Below are positions 27,447-38,484 of a DNA stretch of 45,977 nucleotides, one piece after another. Each line of letters begins with the position of its first letter. Position 1 is the first letter of the stretch. Source of the stretch: Acidimicrobiaceae bacterium. Lineage in GTDB: Bacteria; Actinomycetota; Acidimicrobiia; Acidimicrobiales; RAAP-2. Made by a program: the position numbers and the translations under genes. The notes under the pieces were generated by a model. The model was not told the origin of the DNA, did not search any database, and worked only from the letters and a program-made list of their open reading frames with translations. The stretch is taken from NCBI GenBank assembly GCA_003155135.1, contig PMFN01000020.1, positions 121,792 through 167,768 of the forward strand. The letters are read 5' to 3'.

Positions 27447-28721
27447 GTGGACCGCTTCGTCATCCAACCCAACGGCCCTCTCGCCGGCACCGCCCACGCC
27501 GGCGGTGCCAAGAATTCGGCGCTCAAGCTGATGGCCGCCTGCCTGCTCGCCGAGGGGCGGCACGTCCTGCACAACGTGCCCGCCATCGTCGACGTCGACA
27601 TCATGAGCGAGGTGCTCTCCGCCTTGGGGGCCGGCGTCGCGCGCCGTCCCGACGGCGCCCTCGTGATCGAGGTGCCACCGACGAACGGCCTGGTGCCCAT
27701 CGCGCCCTATGACCTCGTCGAGAAGATGCGGGCCTCGGTGGTGGTGCTCGGGCCGCTGCTCGCGCGCTGCGGGTACGCACGGGTCTCGATGCCCGGGGGC
27801 GACGACTTCGGTGGTCGCCCCATCGACTTCCATGTGAACGGGCTCACCTCGATGGGCGCCACCTTCGAGACCAGCCACGGCTATGTCGAGGGGGTGGCGG
27901 CACCGGGCGCGGCCGGCCCCCGGCTGGTCGGCAGCCGCATCGTGCTCGAGTACCCGAGCCACACGGCCACCGACAACCTCATGATGGCGGCGGTGCTCGC
28001 CAAGGGGACGACGGTCATCGAGAATGCGGCGCGCGAGCCCGAGGTGGCCGATCTGGCGGCCATGCTCAACAAGATGGGCGCACACGTGCGCGGTGCGGGC
28101 ACATCACACCTGGAGATCGAGGGCACCGAGGAGCTCATGGCCGTCGAGCACCGGGTGATCCCCGACCGCGTGGTCGTCGCCACCTACCTGGCGGCCGTCG
28201 GCATCGCCGGCGGCGACATCGTCATCGACGACGCCCGACCCGAGCACATGGAGATGCTGCTGCACAAGCTCGGTTCCATGGGCCTCATCCTCGAGCACAC
28301 CCCTGAGGGCTTGCGCGCCGCGGGCAGCGGACTCCCGCACGCGGCCGACGTGGCGACCTTGCCCTACCCGGGGGTGGCGACGGACTACAAGCCGTTCCTC
28401 GTGACCATGCTGTCGGTGTCCGACGGTATCTCCATCGTGACCGAGAACCTCTTCGAGGGGCGCTTCCGCTACATCGACGAGCTGCGGCGCATGGGCGCGG
28501 ACATCCGCACCGAGGGCCACCACGCGGTCGTGCGCGGCGTCGAGCGGCTCTCGGGTGCGCCGGTGCGGGCCTCGGACATCCGCGCCGGTGCCGCGCTGGT
28601 CCTGGCGGGCCTCGTCGCCGACGGCGAGACGGTCGTGTCGGGCGCGGCCCACGTCGACCGCGGCTACGAGGACTTGGCGGGGGCGCTCTGCTCGCTGGGC
28701 GCCCACGTGCGACGCCAGTGA
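27447..28721 (+). CDS. murA: UDP-N-acetylglucosamine 1-carboxyvinyltransferase
   Basis: 424 residues. It adds enolpyruvate from PEP to UDP-GlcNAc, the first committed step of peptidoglycan synthesis. N-terminal [16 protein letters not shown] carries the Lys-Asn pair. The active-site loop reads [16 protein letters not shown]119 stands where E. coli has C115, the residue alkylated by fosfomycin. The same Cys-to-Asp change is known in mycobacterial and chlamydial MurA and gives intrinsic resistance. The VERHRVIPDR-type segment ([16 protein letters not shown]) and [13 protein letters not shown] are normal. GTG 27447 fits the family start ([13 protein letters not shown]); the stop overlaps meaB. 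Confidence 0.96.
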   Translation: MDRFVIQPNGPLAGTAHAGGAKNSALKLMAACLLAEGRHVLHNVPAIVDVDIMSEVLSALGAGVARRPDGALVIEVPPTNGLVPIAPYDLVEKMRASVVVLGPLLARCGYARVSMPGGDDFGGRPIDFHVNGLTSMGATFETSHGYVEGVAAPGAAGPRLVGSRIVLEYPSHTATDNLMMAAVLAKGTTVIENAAREPEVADLAAMLNKMGAHVRGAGTSHLEIEGTEELMAVEHRVIPDRVVVATYLAAVGIAGGDIVIDDARPEHMEMLLHKLGSMGLILEHTPEGLRAAGSGLPHAADVATLPYPGVATDYKPFLVTMLSVSDGISIVTENLFEGRFRYIDELRRMGADIRTEGHHAVVRGVERLSGAPVRASDIRAGAALVLAGLVADGETVVSGAAHVDRGYEDLAGALCSLGAHVRRQ

Positions 28722-29725
28722 GCGTGGGCGTGCGCAGTGATCCCGAGGTCCTCCTCGCCGCGGCCCGTGCCGGCGACCAGGGTGCCCTGGCCCGGCTGAT
28801 CTCGGCCATCGAGCGCGGCGGCAGCGGGGCGCGTGCGGTGGCCCGGTTGGCCACGGGGACGTCGCCCCCGTACACGCTCGGGCTCACCGGTGCACCCGGA
28901 GCAGGCAAGTCGACGATCACCAACGAGCTCATCACTGAGGTGCGCCGTGGGTGGCCGCGCGACGGCGCCGGGCGTGAGCCGGTGGACGCGATCGCCGTCC
29001 TGGCCGTCGACCCCTCCTCGCCCTTCAGCGGGGGTGCGATCCTCGGCGACCGGGTGCGCATGCAGGCCCACGCCACCGACCCGAGCGTCTTCATCCGCTC
29101 GATGGCGACACGTGGCCATCTGGGCGGCCTGACCCTGGCGGTGCCCGACGCGCTGCGCCTCCTCGGGGCAGCCGGCCTGCCGGTCGCCATCATCGAGACG
29201 GTGGGGGTCGGCCAGATGGAGGTCGAGGTCGCCGGTTCGGCGGACACCACCGCCGTCGTCGTCACCCCGGGCTGGGGCGACGCCATGCAGGCCAACAAGG
29301 CGGGCCTGCTCGAGATCGCCGACATCTTCGTGATCAACAAGGCCGACCGGCCCGGCGTCCACCAGGCCCGCCACGACCTCGAGCAGATGCTCGACTTGAC
29401 GGTCGCCTCGGACTGGCGGCCGCCGATCGTAGAGACCACCGGCTCGACCGGCGAGGGCGTCGAGGTGCTCTGGGGCGAGGTCGCCCGCCACCGGGCCCAC
29501 CTCGAGTCCTCGGGCCGCCTTGAGGTGGTGCGCGCCGAGCGGCTGAGCCGCGAGCTGCGCCGGATCATTTCGGCACGCGTGGCGGCGGGCGTGGAGGACC
29601 TGGCCGGCGGCGAGGACTTCGCCGCCGCCCTGCTCGGGGTCCAGCAAGGCACCCTCGACCCCTACGACGCGGCCGACCGGCTGCTCACCGCGGCCTGGCC
29701 CCAGATGGTGGCAGAAACTCCCTAG
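28718..29725 (+). CDS. meaB: Methylmalonyl-CoA mutase-associated GTPase MeaB
   Basis: 335 residues of the G3E family MeaB/ArgK group. These GTPases protect or reload the B12-dependent mutase. Walker A GAPGAGKST (K64), AVDPSSPFSGGAILGDR, switch-region ETVGVGQ, base-recognition NKAD (INKADRPGVHQ), and the C-terminal dimerisation helices (REL.RRIISARVAAGV) are present. GTG 28718 overlaps the murA stop. No mutase subunit gene is in the window, so its client must be encoded elsewhere. Confidence 0.92.
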   Translation: MSVGVRSDPEVLLAAARAGDQGALARLISAIERGGSGARAVARLATGTSPPYTLGLTGAPGAGKSTITNELITEVRRGWPRDGAGREPVDAIAVLAVDPSSPFSGGAILGDRVRMQAHATDPSVFIRSMATRGHLGGLTLAVPDALRLLGAAGLPVAIIETVGVGQMEVEVAGSADTTAVVVTPGWGDAMQANKAGLLEIADIFVINKADRPGVHQARHDLEQMLDLTVASDWRPPIVETTGSTGEGVEVLWGEVARHRAHLESSGRLEVVRAERLSRELRRIISARVAAGVEDLAGGEDFAAALLGVQQGTLDPYDAADRLLTAAWPQMVAETP

Positions 29726-29738
29726 TCGCTCGGTCGGG

Positions 29739-29744
29739 TAGTTT
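29739..29744 (+). promoter_or_regulatory. -10 element of the enoyl-CoA hydratase gene (leaderless)
   Basis: TAGTTT, 6 bases, GTG 29751. The gap after meaB is only 25 bp, so this would be an internal promoter. Confidence 0.45.
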
Positions 29745-29750
29745 CCCCAT

Positions 29751-30523
29751 GTGGCTGACGACCGGTTCGTGACCCTGGAGAGCCGCGCCGACGGCGTGGC
29801 GGTGATCCGCCTCGACCGCCCACGCGCCAACGCCCTGTCGGCCCAGGTGCTCCACGAGCTCCGCGCCGTGGTCGAGTACCTGGCCGCCAACCCGCCCGGC
29901 TCGGTCGTCGTCACCGGCGGTGAGCGCATCTTCGCGGCCGGGGCCGATATCACCGAGCTCGGCTCGGTCGAGCCCGAACAGGTCTCCGCCAACTTCCATG
30001 CGGCACTTCGCCCGCTGGCCGCCCTGCCGAGGGTCACCATCGCGGCGATCAACGGCTACGCGCTGGGCGGGGGCCTCGAGCTCGCCCTCGCCTGCGACCT
30101 TCGCATCTGCGGTGAGAGCGCCAAGCTCGGGCAGCCCGAAGTGCTGCTCGGGGTTATCCCCGGCGGCGGCGGGACCCAGCGCCTGGCGCGCCTCATCGGT
30201 CCGTCGCGGGCGAAGGACCTGATCTTGACCGGTCGCCAGGTGGACGCCGACGAGGCCCTCGCCCTCGGGCTCGTGAACCGGGTCGTACCCGACACCGAGG
30301 TGCTGCTCTCGGCCATCTCGCTCGCCGCCGAGCTCGCCCGGGGCGCACCGGTGGCCCAGTCGATGGCGAAGACGGCGATCGACGACGGGCTCGATGTCGG
30401 CGTCGAGGAAGGGCTCAAGATCGAGCGCCGGTACTTCACGGCGGTGCTGCGGACCGAGGACGCCAGGAGAGGGGTCTCCTCCTTCCTCGAGCACGGCCCG
30501 GGGCACGCCAGCTTCGTCGGTCG

Positions 30524-30527
<4 letters not shown>
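29751..30527 (+). CDS. Enoyl-CoA hydratase/isomerase
   Basis: 258 residues of the crotonase family. It hydrates 2-enoyl-CoA in fatty-acid beta-oxidation or a related pathway. The oxyanion-hole segment FAAGADITEL and GYALGGGLELAL are intact. Both catalytic glutamates of true hydratases are in place (E110 in GGGLELAL, E130 in GQPEVLLGVIPGGGG), favouring hydratase over isomerase. GTG 29751 lies 6 bases after TAGTTT. The stop overlaps the treS GTG, an unusual pairing of lipid and trehalose genes. Confidence 0.92.
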
Positions 30528-32361
<1,834 letters not shown>

Positions 32362-32365
<4 letters not shown>

Positions 32366-33639
32366 CGACGACGATGCTCGAGCTCGATGCGGCGTGGCGC
32401 TCGTCGCTCACGTCGTTGATGGCCACCTGGGTGCAGAAGCACGGCGGGGCGCGCGGCGACACCGAGCCGCGCATCGAGATCCTCGAAGTCGAAGAGCTGG
32501 TCGAGGGCCGCCCGGGCATCCTCGACGTGCTGGCCAACGTGGACGGTGAGCTCGCCCACGCGGTGCTCGGGTTGCGCACCCCCGGCGAAGAGGTTCGCTT
32601 CGTCAGAAGCGGCGACGACGCGGTGCTCGGCCTGCACGAAGATGCCCTCGGCCTCGGGATGGTCGTCGACGCGCTGCTCGACACCGAGCTCGCCCCCCTG
32701 GTGCTCGCCGTGGTAACCGGCGACGGCGGCGACCCCGGGGCGGTCTCGCTCATCGCCGACGACGACAGCGGGCTGACCCTCTTGTTCTCCGAGCGCTACT
32801 CGCTCACCGTCTTCCCGTGGCTCTTCGACCGTCCCCACCCCGGCGTCGAGCTCCTCGTCGCCCTGGACGAGGCGGGCTTCAACCACCTGGCGGCGCCCGT
32901 CGCACTCTGGCGGCGGGGCGGTCGCGACCTCGGCATGGTCCAAGAGCCAATGGCCGGGGCGGCCGCGGGTTGGGCGCTCGCACTCACCTCGCTGCGCGAC
33001 CTCTACGCCGGCGACGGGCCCCCCGAAGATGCGGGCGGCGACTTCGCCAGCGAGGCACGCGCCCTCGGCGTGATGACCGGCCGGATGCACGTGTCGCTCG
33101 AGCGGGCGTTCGGTCGGCGCGCCGAGAACGTGGCCGCACGCCTCGACATCGTCGCCACCCGGCTGCGCACCGAGGACCCGAGCCTCCTCGAGACCCCGGG
33201 CCTCGCCACGGTGGTCGAGGCGCTGCGCACGGCGGGGACCCGGCTCACCACCATCCGCACGCACGGGGATTTCGGCCTCGAGCGGGTGGCGCGCACCGAC
33301 CAGGGCTGGATGGTCGCCGACACCATGCCCGGCGGCTACCGCCCGGGCGGCATCGGCCCCGAGTTCCGCTCGCCGCTCGAAGACGTCGCCGACATGTTCT
33401 GGTCGTTCCACCGGGTCGCCCTCGCCGCTGCCCTCGAGCGCGAGCCCAGCGACTTCGGCTCGCTCATCGACCAGGCGAAGGCCTGGGAGGCCCGCAACCG
33501 GCGCGCCTTTCTCGTCGGCTACCTGGCGACGGCGGGCATCGGCGGCCTGGTGCCGGCCGACCGTGAGATGGTCCGCAACCTGGTCGGCGTCTTGGAGCTC
33601 GAGCGCGCCGCCGAGCGGGGTTCGCGCCCAGGCGATTGA
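32362..33639 (+). CDS. Maltokinase-like protein with degenerate active site
   Basis: 425 residues. Position after treS, length, and segments such as ETPGLATVVEAL and SPLEDVADMFWSFHRVA match the maltokinase (Pep2/Mak) family, which phosphorylates maltose for GlgE glucan synthesis. The catalytic loop, GDLHLGQ in the family as I know it, here reads HGDFGLER (301-308). Asp303 remains, but the His and the metal-binding Gln are Gly and Arg. The DFEGEP metal motif is DTMPGG (D320 kept). The protein may be a pseudokinase, a TreS partner, or use another substrate. GTG 32362 overlaps the treS stop. No glgE or glgB is in the window. Confidence 0.75.
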
Positions 33640-33670
33640 GCGCCGAAGTGCCCGGCTGTCGTGGCTGTGC

Positions 33671-33676
33671 CAACAT
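33671..33676 (+). promoter_or_regulatory. -10 element of the phosphofructokinase gene (leaderless)
   Basis: CAACAT, 7 bases, ATG 33684. It supports the short start MRVGILTGGGDCPG; no SD is present. Confidence 0.35.
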
Positions 33677-33683
33677 GAGCGCA

Positions 33684-34730
33684 ATGCGAGTGGGCATCTT
33701 GACCGGTGGTGGTGACTGCCCGGGGTTGAACGCCGTCATCCGTGCCGTCGTGCTCACCGGGTCCGGGTCCGGGCACGAGTTCGTCGGCTTCCTCGACGGG
33801 TGGCGCGGGGTCCTCGACGGTCGCTCGGTGACCCTCGAGCCGTCGCAGTGCGAGGACCTGCTCGCCCGCGGCGGCACCATTCTCGGGACCTCGCGCACGA
33901 ACCCCTTCAAAGAGGCCGGTGGCGGCGAGGGCGCGGCCAAGATGCTCGACGAGATGGAGGTCGAGGCGGTCGTGGCGATCGGCGGTGACGACACCTTGGG
34001 GGTCGCCCACCGCCTCGCCGAGTTCGACGTGGCCTGCGTCGGCGTGCCCAAGACGATCGACAACGACCTGAGCGGCACCGAGGTGACGTTCGGCTTCGAC
34101 ACCGCGGTGCAGATCGCCACCGAGGCGATCGACCGCCTGCACACGACCGCCGAGTCTCACCACCGGATCATCGTCTGCGAGGTGATGGGCCGCCACGCCG
34201 GGTGGATCGCCACGCACGCCGGCATCGCCGGGGGGGCGGCCGAGATCCTGGTGCCCGAGCGGCCCTTCGATGTCGAGGCCCTCTGCGCCCGGCTCGAGCG
34301 CCGCCGCGAGCGCGGCCGCCTGTCGTCGATCGTCGTGGTCTCCGAGGGAGCGGTCCCCGTGGCCGGACCCCAGGCCGAGGCGGCGGAGCTCGCGACGGCA
34401 TCGGGCACGGTCGACCAGTTCGGCCACGCCCGGCTCGGCGGCATCGGCGCCTGGCTGGCGCGCGAGATCGAGGAGCGGACCGGCTACGAGTGCCGAGAGA
34501 CCACCCTCGGGCACACCCAGCGCGGCGGTACGCCGACGGCCTTTGACCGGGTGCTGGCCACGCGCTTTGGCGTGGAGGCCGCCCACGCACTCGACGAGGG
34601 CACCTTCGACATCATGGTGGCGCTCCAGGGCGGCCAGATCGTGCGCATCCCCCTCGAGGTCGGGGTGGGGACGTCCAAGAGCCTCGACCTCGACCTGCTC
34701 GACCGGGTGGCGGGACCCTTCCTCGGCTGA
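33684..34730 (+). CDS. pfp: 6-phosphofructokinase, pyrophosphate-type signature
   Basis: 348 residues of the PfkA family. It phosphorylates fructose 6-phosphate at C1. It starts MRVGILTGGGDCPGLNAVI. The phosphoryl-donor site reads GGDDT (D103 where ATP enzymes have Gly) and VPKTIDNDL (K123 where E. coli has Gly). In this family the Asp/Lys pair marks pyrophosphate-dependent, reversible enzymes such as that of Amycolatopsis. MGRHAGWIATHAGIAGGA and GHTQRGGTPTAFDR are intact. An upstream in-frame start (33636) overlaps the preceding gene and is less likely. Donor specificity is inferred from two residues. Confidence 0.9.
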   Translation: MRVGILTGGGDCPGLNAVIRAVVLTGSGSGHEFVGFLDGWRGVLDGRSVTLEPSQCEDLLARGGTILGTSRTNPFKEAGGGEGAAKMLDEMEVEAVVAIGGDDTLGVAHRLAEFDVACVGVPKTIDNDLSGTEVTFGFDTAVQIATEAIDRLHTTAESHHRIIVCEVMGRHAGWIATHAGIAGGAAEILVPERPFDVEALCARLERRRERGRLSSIVVVSEGAVPVAGPQAEAAELATASGTVDQFGHARLGGIGAWLAREIEERTGYECRETTLGHTQRGGTPTAFDRVLATRFGVEAAHALDEGTFDIMVALQGGQIVRIPLEVGVGTSKSLDLDLLDRVAGPFLG

Positions 34731-34755
34731 GCCCGAGGGGCTGCGCGTGCCCTTC

Positions 34756-35739
34756 TCAGAGGGCCGGGACGGCCACCCGCAGTTCGTCGGCCGCCAGCTC
34801 GGGGGCGATCACGTTGATGGCGACGCCGGTGCCCATCTCGAACCCCGCCATCGTCGTGGCCTTCGGCCAGATGTGGGCGTGCCAGTGGAAAGGCTCGCTC
34901 AGGCGGTAGGGGGCAGAGTGGAAGACGATGTTGTAGGCCACGTCGCCGATCCGGTCGCGGAGCTGGTTGAGGCAGGCGCGGATCGATCGCCCGACCGACA
35001 CCAGGTCCTCGGGGGGGCTGTGGTGCAGCTGCGAGCAGTGCGCGCGGGGGATGACGAGCATCTCGTAGGGGACCGCACTCCAGAACGGGCAGACGACCAC
35101 CACCCGGTCGTCGGCGTAGATGACCCGGTGCCCGACGCCCTCTTCGGCGTCGACCGTGGTGCACAGGAGGCAGCTGCCGGCGAAGCGGGCGAAGCGGGCC
35201 TGCTCCTCGGCGAGCTCGCGCGGCACGAAGGACATGCCGAGCAGCTGGCCGTGGGGATGCTCGAGTGAGGCGCCGGCCTCGCGCCCCGAGTTCACGATCG
35301 CCTGGGTGTAGCGGAGGTTCGGGCGCTGGGAGTGTTCATCGAGACGGTCGCGCAGGGCCGCCATCACGAGGCCCGACTGCTCCTCGGAGATCATCGCCCA
35401 GGTGGCGTCGTGCTCGGGGGAGAGGATCAGGATCTCGTGGATGCCACCGGCGGTGGCCTGGGTGAACACCGGGCCCCGGTTGGCGACGACGAACGGCTCG
35501 TCGCCCTCGAAGGCCGGGTAGAGGTTGGGCACCACCCGCACGAGCCAGCTACCGGTGGGGCCGTAGGTCTCGAGGGCGGGCGGGCTCGCCTCCTCGTGGC
35601 CCGGGCAGAAGGGGCACGGCCTCGTCGTGTCGTCCTGGACCGGTTGTGAGCGGAGCACGAACGATGACGGGCGGTTGGCCCGTTCCGTGCTCACGACCAC
35701 CCAGCGTCCCGAGAGCGGGTCCAGGCGAAGCTGGTTCAT
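34756..35739 (-). CDS. galT: Galactose-1-phosphate uridylyltransferase
   Basis: 327 residues of the HIT superfamily. It exchanges UMP between UDP-glucose and galactose 1-phosphate in the Leloir pathway. The active-site HPHGQ is in LEHPHGQLLGMSFVP; zinc-type Cys are in CPFCPGHEE, and the second HIT-like segment is FHWHAHIWPK. The N-terminus MNQLRLDPLSGRWVVV is typical. ATG 35739 is preferred over a TTG at 35760, although the only SD-like GGAAAGGG is about 12 bases upstream. Neither galK nor galE is adjacent, so a role in nucleotide-sugar supply for the surface genes nearby is possible. Confidence 0.92.
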   Translation of the reverse strand: MNQLRLDPLSGRWVVVSTERANRPSSFVLRSQPVQDDTTRPCPFCPGHEEASPPALETYGPTGSWLVRVVPNLYPAFEGDEPFVVANRGPVFTQATAGGIHEILILSPEHDATWAMISEEQSGLVMAALRDRLDEHSQRPNLRYTQAIVNSGREAGASLEHPHGQLLGMSFVPRELAEEQARFARFAGSCLLCTTVDAEEGVGHRVIYADDRVVVVCPFWSAVPYEMLVIPRAHCSQLHHSPPEDLVSVGRSIRACLNQLRDRIGDVAYNIVFHSAPYRLSEPFHWHAHIWPKATTMAGFEMGTGVAINVIAPELAADELRVAVPAL

Positions 35740-35889
35740 CTCGAGGGCGACCCTTTCCAATCAGTCCGATCGACCCGGGGGGGGAGTCGGCAACCAACAA
35801 CAGCCTCGGCGGTCATACCCGCACCACCGTACAGGCCCTCCGCTGGGTTGTGATCACGGGCTGGCGCGTCGGACCCGCCGGGAACCCTC

Positions 35890-35905
35890 GGCACCGGTTG
35901 GTGCC
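35890..35905. repeat. Inverted repeat upstream of the small membrane protein gene
   Basis: GGCACC-GGTT-GGTGCC, a perfect 6-bp dyad in the 196-bp gap between the divergent galT and membrane protein genes. It lies about 20 bp before the predicted -10 and may be an operator. The rest of the gap has no gene. Confidence 0.3.
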
Positions 35906-35922
35906 TGCGGCGGTCCCCGGGC

Positions 35923-35928
35923 GAGACT
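35923..35928 (+). promoter_or_regulatory. -10 element of the small membrane protein gene (leaderless)
   Basis: GAGACT, 7 bases, ATG 35936. It is a weak hexamer with the same geometry as the other leaderless genes here. Confidence 0.3.
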
Positions 35929-35935
35929 ACCGACG

Positions 35936-36463
35936 ATGTCCCCGACGCCGGCCGAACTCGTCTCCGCAGCCAGCCAGCCGGTGGGGCCCGGTTTCGATCT
36001 CCTGCTGCTGGCCCACGTGGCCAGCGTTATCATCGCCGCCGGCGCAGTGGTGGCGAGCGGGGTGCAGGCCTGGCGGCTCCGAGCCGTCGCCCCGGGCGTG
36101 CCGGTGCCTGAGAACCTGCGGCGTTACTACGCCGAGGGGGTCAACTGGGCCGGGCGCGTGCTCTATGCGGTGCCGCTCTTCGGGGTGGCGCTCCTCGCCG
36201 TCTCGGGCGGGTACTACTCCCTCTCGGACCTGTGGGTCGGCATCGGCCTCGGGCTGTGGTTCGCTGCCGCGCTCGCCGCCGAGGGTCTGCTCTGGCCGGC
36301 GGAGCGTGCGCTGCAGTCCGCCGTGGCGAGAGGTGAGGGCTCGATCCTCGCCGACGACGCGACCGACGCGAAGCGCCGGTGCGAGGCGGTGGCGGCCACT
36401 GCCGCTGCGCTGATGGTCGTGCTGCTCGGCGTCTCGGTGCTGATGGTCGCCCAGCCCCACTGA
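35936..36463 (+). CDS. Small integral membrane protein of unknown function
   Basis: 175 residues with four predicted membrane helices: about 18-43 (FDLLLLAHVASVIIAAGAVV), 71-90 (AGRVLYAVPLFGVALLAVSG), 97-118 (LWVGIGLGLWFAAALAAEGLL) and 150-170 (ATAAALMVVLLGVSVLMVA). The His in the first helix and the topology recall DUF2269-like proteins, but the match is only by eye. A soluble acidic loop lies between helices 3 and 4. It ends 24 bp from the convergent GT2 gene. No function can be assigned. Confidence 0.7.
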   Translation: MSPTPAELVSAASQPVGPGFDLLLLAHVASVIIAAGAVVASGVQAWRLRAVAPGVPVPENLRRYYAEGVNWAGRVLYAVPLFGVALLAVSGGYYSLSDLWVGIGLGLWFAAALAAEGLLWPAERALQSAVARGEGSILADDATDAKRRCEAVAATAAALMVVLLGVSVLMVAQPH

Positions 36464-36487
36464 CGGCAATTCGTCTGCCGACTCGCC

Positions 36488-37501
36488 CTACCGGAGCGGA
36501 GCCGGAGTGCTCACGATCGCGAGATCGGGACTCTGAGAGCTCGACGCGCCCCGACGGTGACCGATGAACACAATGAGCTCGCCCAGGAGTCCAAAGGAGA
36601 CCAGTTGCACGGCGACAACGACAAGCAGCACTCCGGTGATCAGTGCAGGCCGCGTGCCGACATGCTGGCCATCGAAGTGCAAGATCGCCATCCAGGCAAG
36701 AAGGCATCCACCGACGATGAAGCTCAAGATGCCGAGACCACCGAAGAAATGGAAGGGGCGCCGGCGATAGGACCGGAGGTAGCGAACGGTGATCAGATCG
36801 AACATGCCTCGCCAGAACCTGGCGATTCCGTACTTGGTGCTGCCGTGGAGTCGTGACCGGTGGTTGACATCGACCTCTTCCACCGAGAATCCTTCCCAGG
36901 CAACAAGCACTGGGATGTAGCGGTGCAGCTCGCCGTAGATGTCGAGTTGTTCGACAGCGTCCCTGGTCATGACCTTTAGACCGCTGTTGAAGTCCGCGCC
37001 CTTCACCCCGGTGACGATCGACGTGACTCGGTTATAGAGGCGAGACGTCGTCCGCTTGATGAAGCGATCGTTGCGAAGCTGGCGCCGCCCTCCCACCAGT
37101 CCCACGTCCTCGTTCAAGGCGGACACGAGCCGCGGTATCTCGGCTGGGTCGTCCTGGCCGTCGGCGTCCATCATGACGACGATCCGGCCCTCGCTTCTTG
37201 CGAAGCCGTTCGAGAGGGCGGCCGCCTTTCCCAAATTCCGGCGATGTCGAAAGCTCCGCACGTGGGGGTGATCCGCTTCGAGCTTGGCGATGACGCTTCG
37301 TGAACCGTCCTTGCTCCCGTCGTCGATCACGAGAACCTCGTACGTGACCGCCATGGCCTCCAGGGTCCGGACCAACTCAGGGACAACCTCGGGCAAGTTG
37401 TCCGCTTCGTTAAATGCAGGAATCACGACTGAGATTGCAGGAGCAGCAACCTCTTGAGGCCAAAGTTCGTCAAACTCGATCGATCGAATGCTGCTGCTCA
37501 A
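36488..37501 (-). CDS. GT2 family glycosyltransferase, polyprenyl-phosphate sugar synthase type
   Basis: 337 residues. The GT-A domain has SVVIPAFNEADNLPEVV, VLVIDDGSKDGS and MMDADGQDDPAEI (the DxD metal site), then GADFNSGLKVMTRD and HRSRLHGSTKYGIARF. This layout matches dolichyl/polyprenyl-phosphate mannose or glucose synthases. Two C-terminal membrane helices (about 256-280 and 288-312) anchor it. It would load a sugar onto a lipid carrier for membrane GT-C enzymes. The start TTG 37501 overlaps the stop of the upstream gene (TTGA), so the two are coupled. Base composition is visibly less GC-rich than the housekeeping block. Confidence 0.9.
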   Translation of the reverse strand: MSSSIRSIEFDELWPQEVAAPAISVVIPAFNEADNLPEVVPELVRTLEAMAVTYEVLVIDDGSKDGSRSVIAKLEADHPHVRSFRHRRNLGKAAALSNGFARSEGRIVVMMDADGQDDPAEIPRLVSALNEDVGLVGGRRQLRNDRFIKRTTSRLYNRVTSIVTGVKGADFNSGLKVMTRDAVEQLDIYGELHRYIPVLVAWEGFSVEEVDVNHRSRLHGSTKYGIARFWRGMFDLITVRYLRSYRRRPFHFFGGLGILSFIVGGCLLAWMAILHFDGQHVGTRPALITGVLLVVVAVQLVSFGLLGELIVFIGHRRGASSSQSPDLAIVSTPAPLR

Positions 37502-38472
37502 TTTTCCAGTCCAACCGAGGTCGCAGGTAGGGGGGATTCTTTGGCGTATCGAAGTACGGTCCAGCCGATAGCAGCTCCAATGGCGTCAACGCTGATGAAG
37601 ACCAAGCGGCACAAGATTGCCACAGCTGCCCCCGTCCCCAACGGCAATCCGGCTAATCCGATAAACACGGCCTCTCTCACTCCGATACCGCCTGGCGTAG
37701 GGGTGATGAACCCGACGATCCATCCGGTGACTGCTGCCATGCCAATCCGGGCGATTTCCTCATGTGGACCAAAAGAGCGGGTCACGAAGCAGGAGGCGGC
37801 TGCGATGCCGATCCACGCGGGGACATAGGAAGCGGTCAATCGGAGCGACGTCGGCCAACCCGGACTCTGCACGTCGAGTGGCCGGGAGGAGACTCGTCTC
37901 AACGCAGTGACTACGGGCGAATGGACCGATGGGTGGAGGAGTGCCAGCCCTCCGACGAACACGATGGCGATCGGCCACCAGGGAATCTGGGGTGAGCTGG
38001 TCGACGAGCTCGCGATGGCGAGGATCAGGGCGACGGTGGCTGCGGCCGAGTAGCAGCTGACCAGCGAGAGCGCCACGCCCGAATAGGCCACAGTGCGTGA
38101 ATGCCCGTGGCGGCGTGCGAGTTCGGCACGCCCGAGCACGCTCCAAATCCCCCCCGGGACGTACTTTCCGAGCTCTCCGAGGAAGAACATACCGATGACC
38201 CGAGAGCTGGATGCTTCCTCACCGCCCGCCGCCCTCATGGCGGCATTCCATCGCCACGCCATCCAGATCATTGACCCGAAGGCAAAGAGCAGAGCAAGGG
38301 CGATCCACCACGGATCCGCAGCCTTCAGCGCCTTCTCCGTCTCGCTCCAGTTCTGAAGCAGTGCCAGAGCCACAAATGCAACGGCGGCGACCATGAGGAC
38401 CCAAGACCCGACGCGCAAGATGGCACGCCGGCGGTCAACCCCAACTGATCCTGCGAACGAGCGGAGGCCCAC
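37498..38472 (-). CDS. UPF0104 / lysylphosphatidylglycerol synthase TM-region membrane protein
   Basis: 324-residue polytopic membrane protein with about seven or eight helices. Family-like segments are GMFFLGELGKYVPGGIWSVLGRAELARRHG and GWIVGFITPTPGGIGVREAVFIG. This family (AglD/YbhN-like) lies beside GT2 polyprenyl-sugar synthases in many genomes and is thought to help lipid-linked sugar transfer or flipping. GTG 38472 is chosen because TACCTT ends exactly 6 bases upstream; a longer frame from 38628 has a Cys/His-rich extension unlike the family. The stop overlaps the GT2 TTG. Confidence 0.85.
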   Translation of the reverse strand: MGLRSFAGSVGVDRRRAILRVGSWVLMVAAVAFVALALLQNWSETEKALKAADPWWIALALLFAFGSMIWMAWRWNAAMRAAGGEEASSSRVIGMFFLGELGKYVPGGIWSVLGRAELARRHGHSRTVAYSGVALSLVSCYSAAATVALILAIASSSTSSPQIPWWPIAIVFVGGLALLHPSVHSPVVTALRRVSSRPLDVQSPGWPTSLRLTASYVPAWIGIAAASCFVTRSFGPHEEIARIGMAAVTGWIVGFITPTPGGIGVREAVFIGLAGLPLGTGAAVAILCRLVFISVDAIGAAIGWTVLRYAKESPLPATSVGLEN

Positions 38473-38478
38473 GCATGG

Positions 38479-38484
38479 AAGGTA
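38479..38484 (-). promoter_or_regulatory. -10 element of the UPF0104-GT2 operon (leaderless)
   Basis: On the minus strand TACCTT, 6 bases, GTG 38472; no SD. It decides the start of the UPF0104 protein. Confidence 0.5.
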
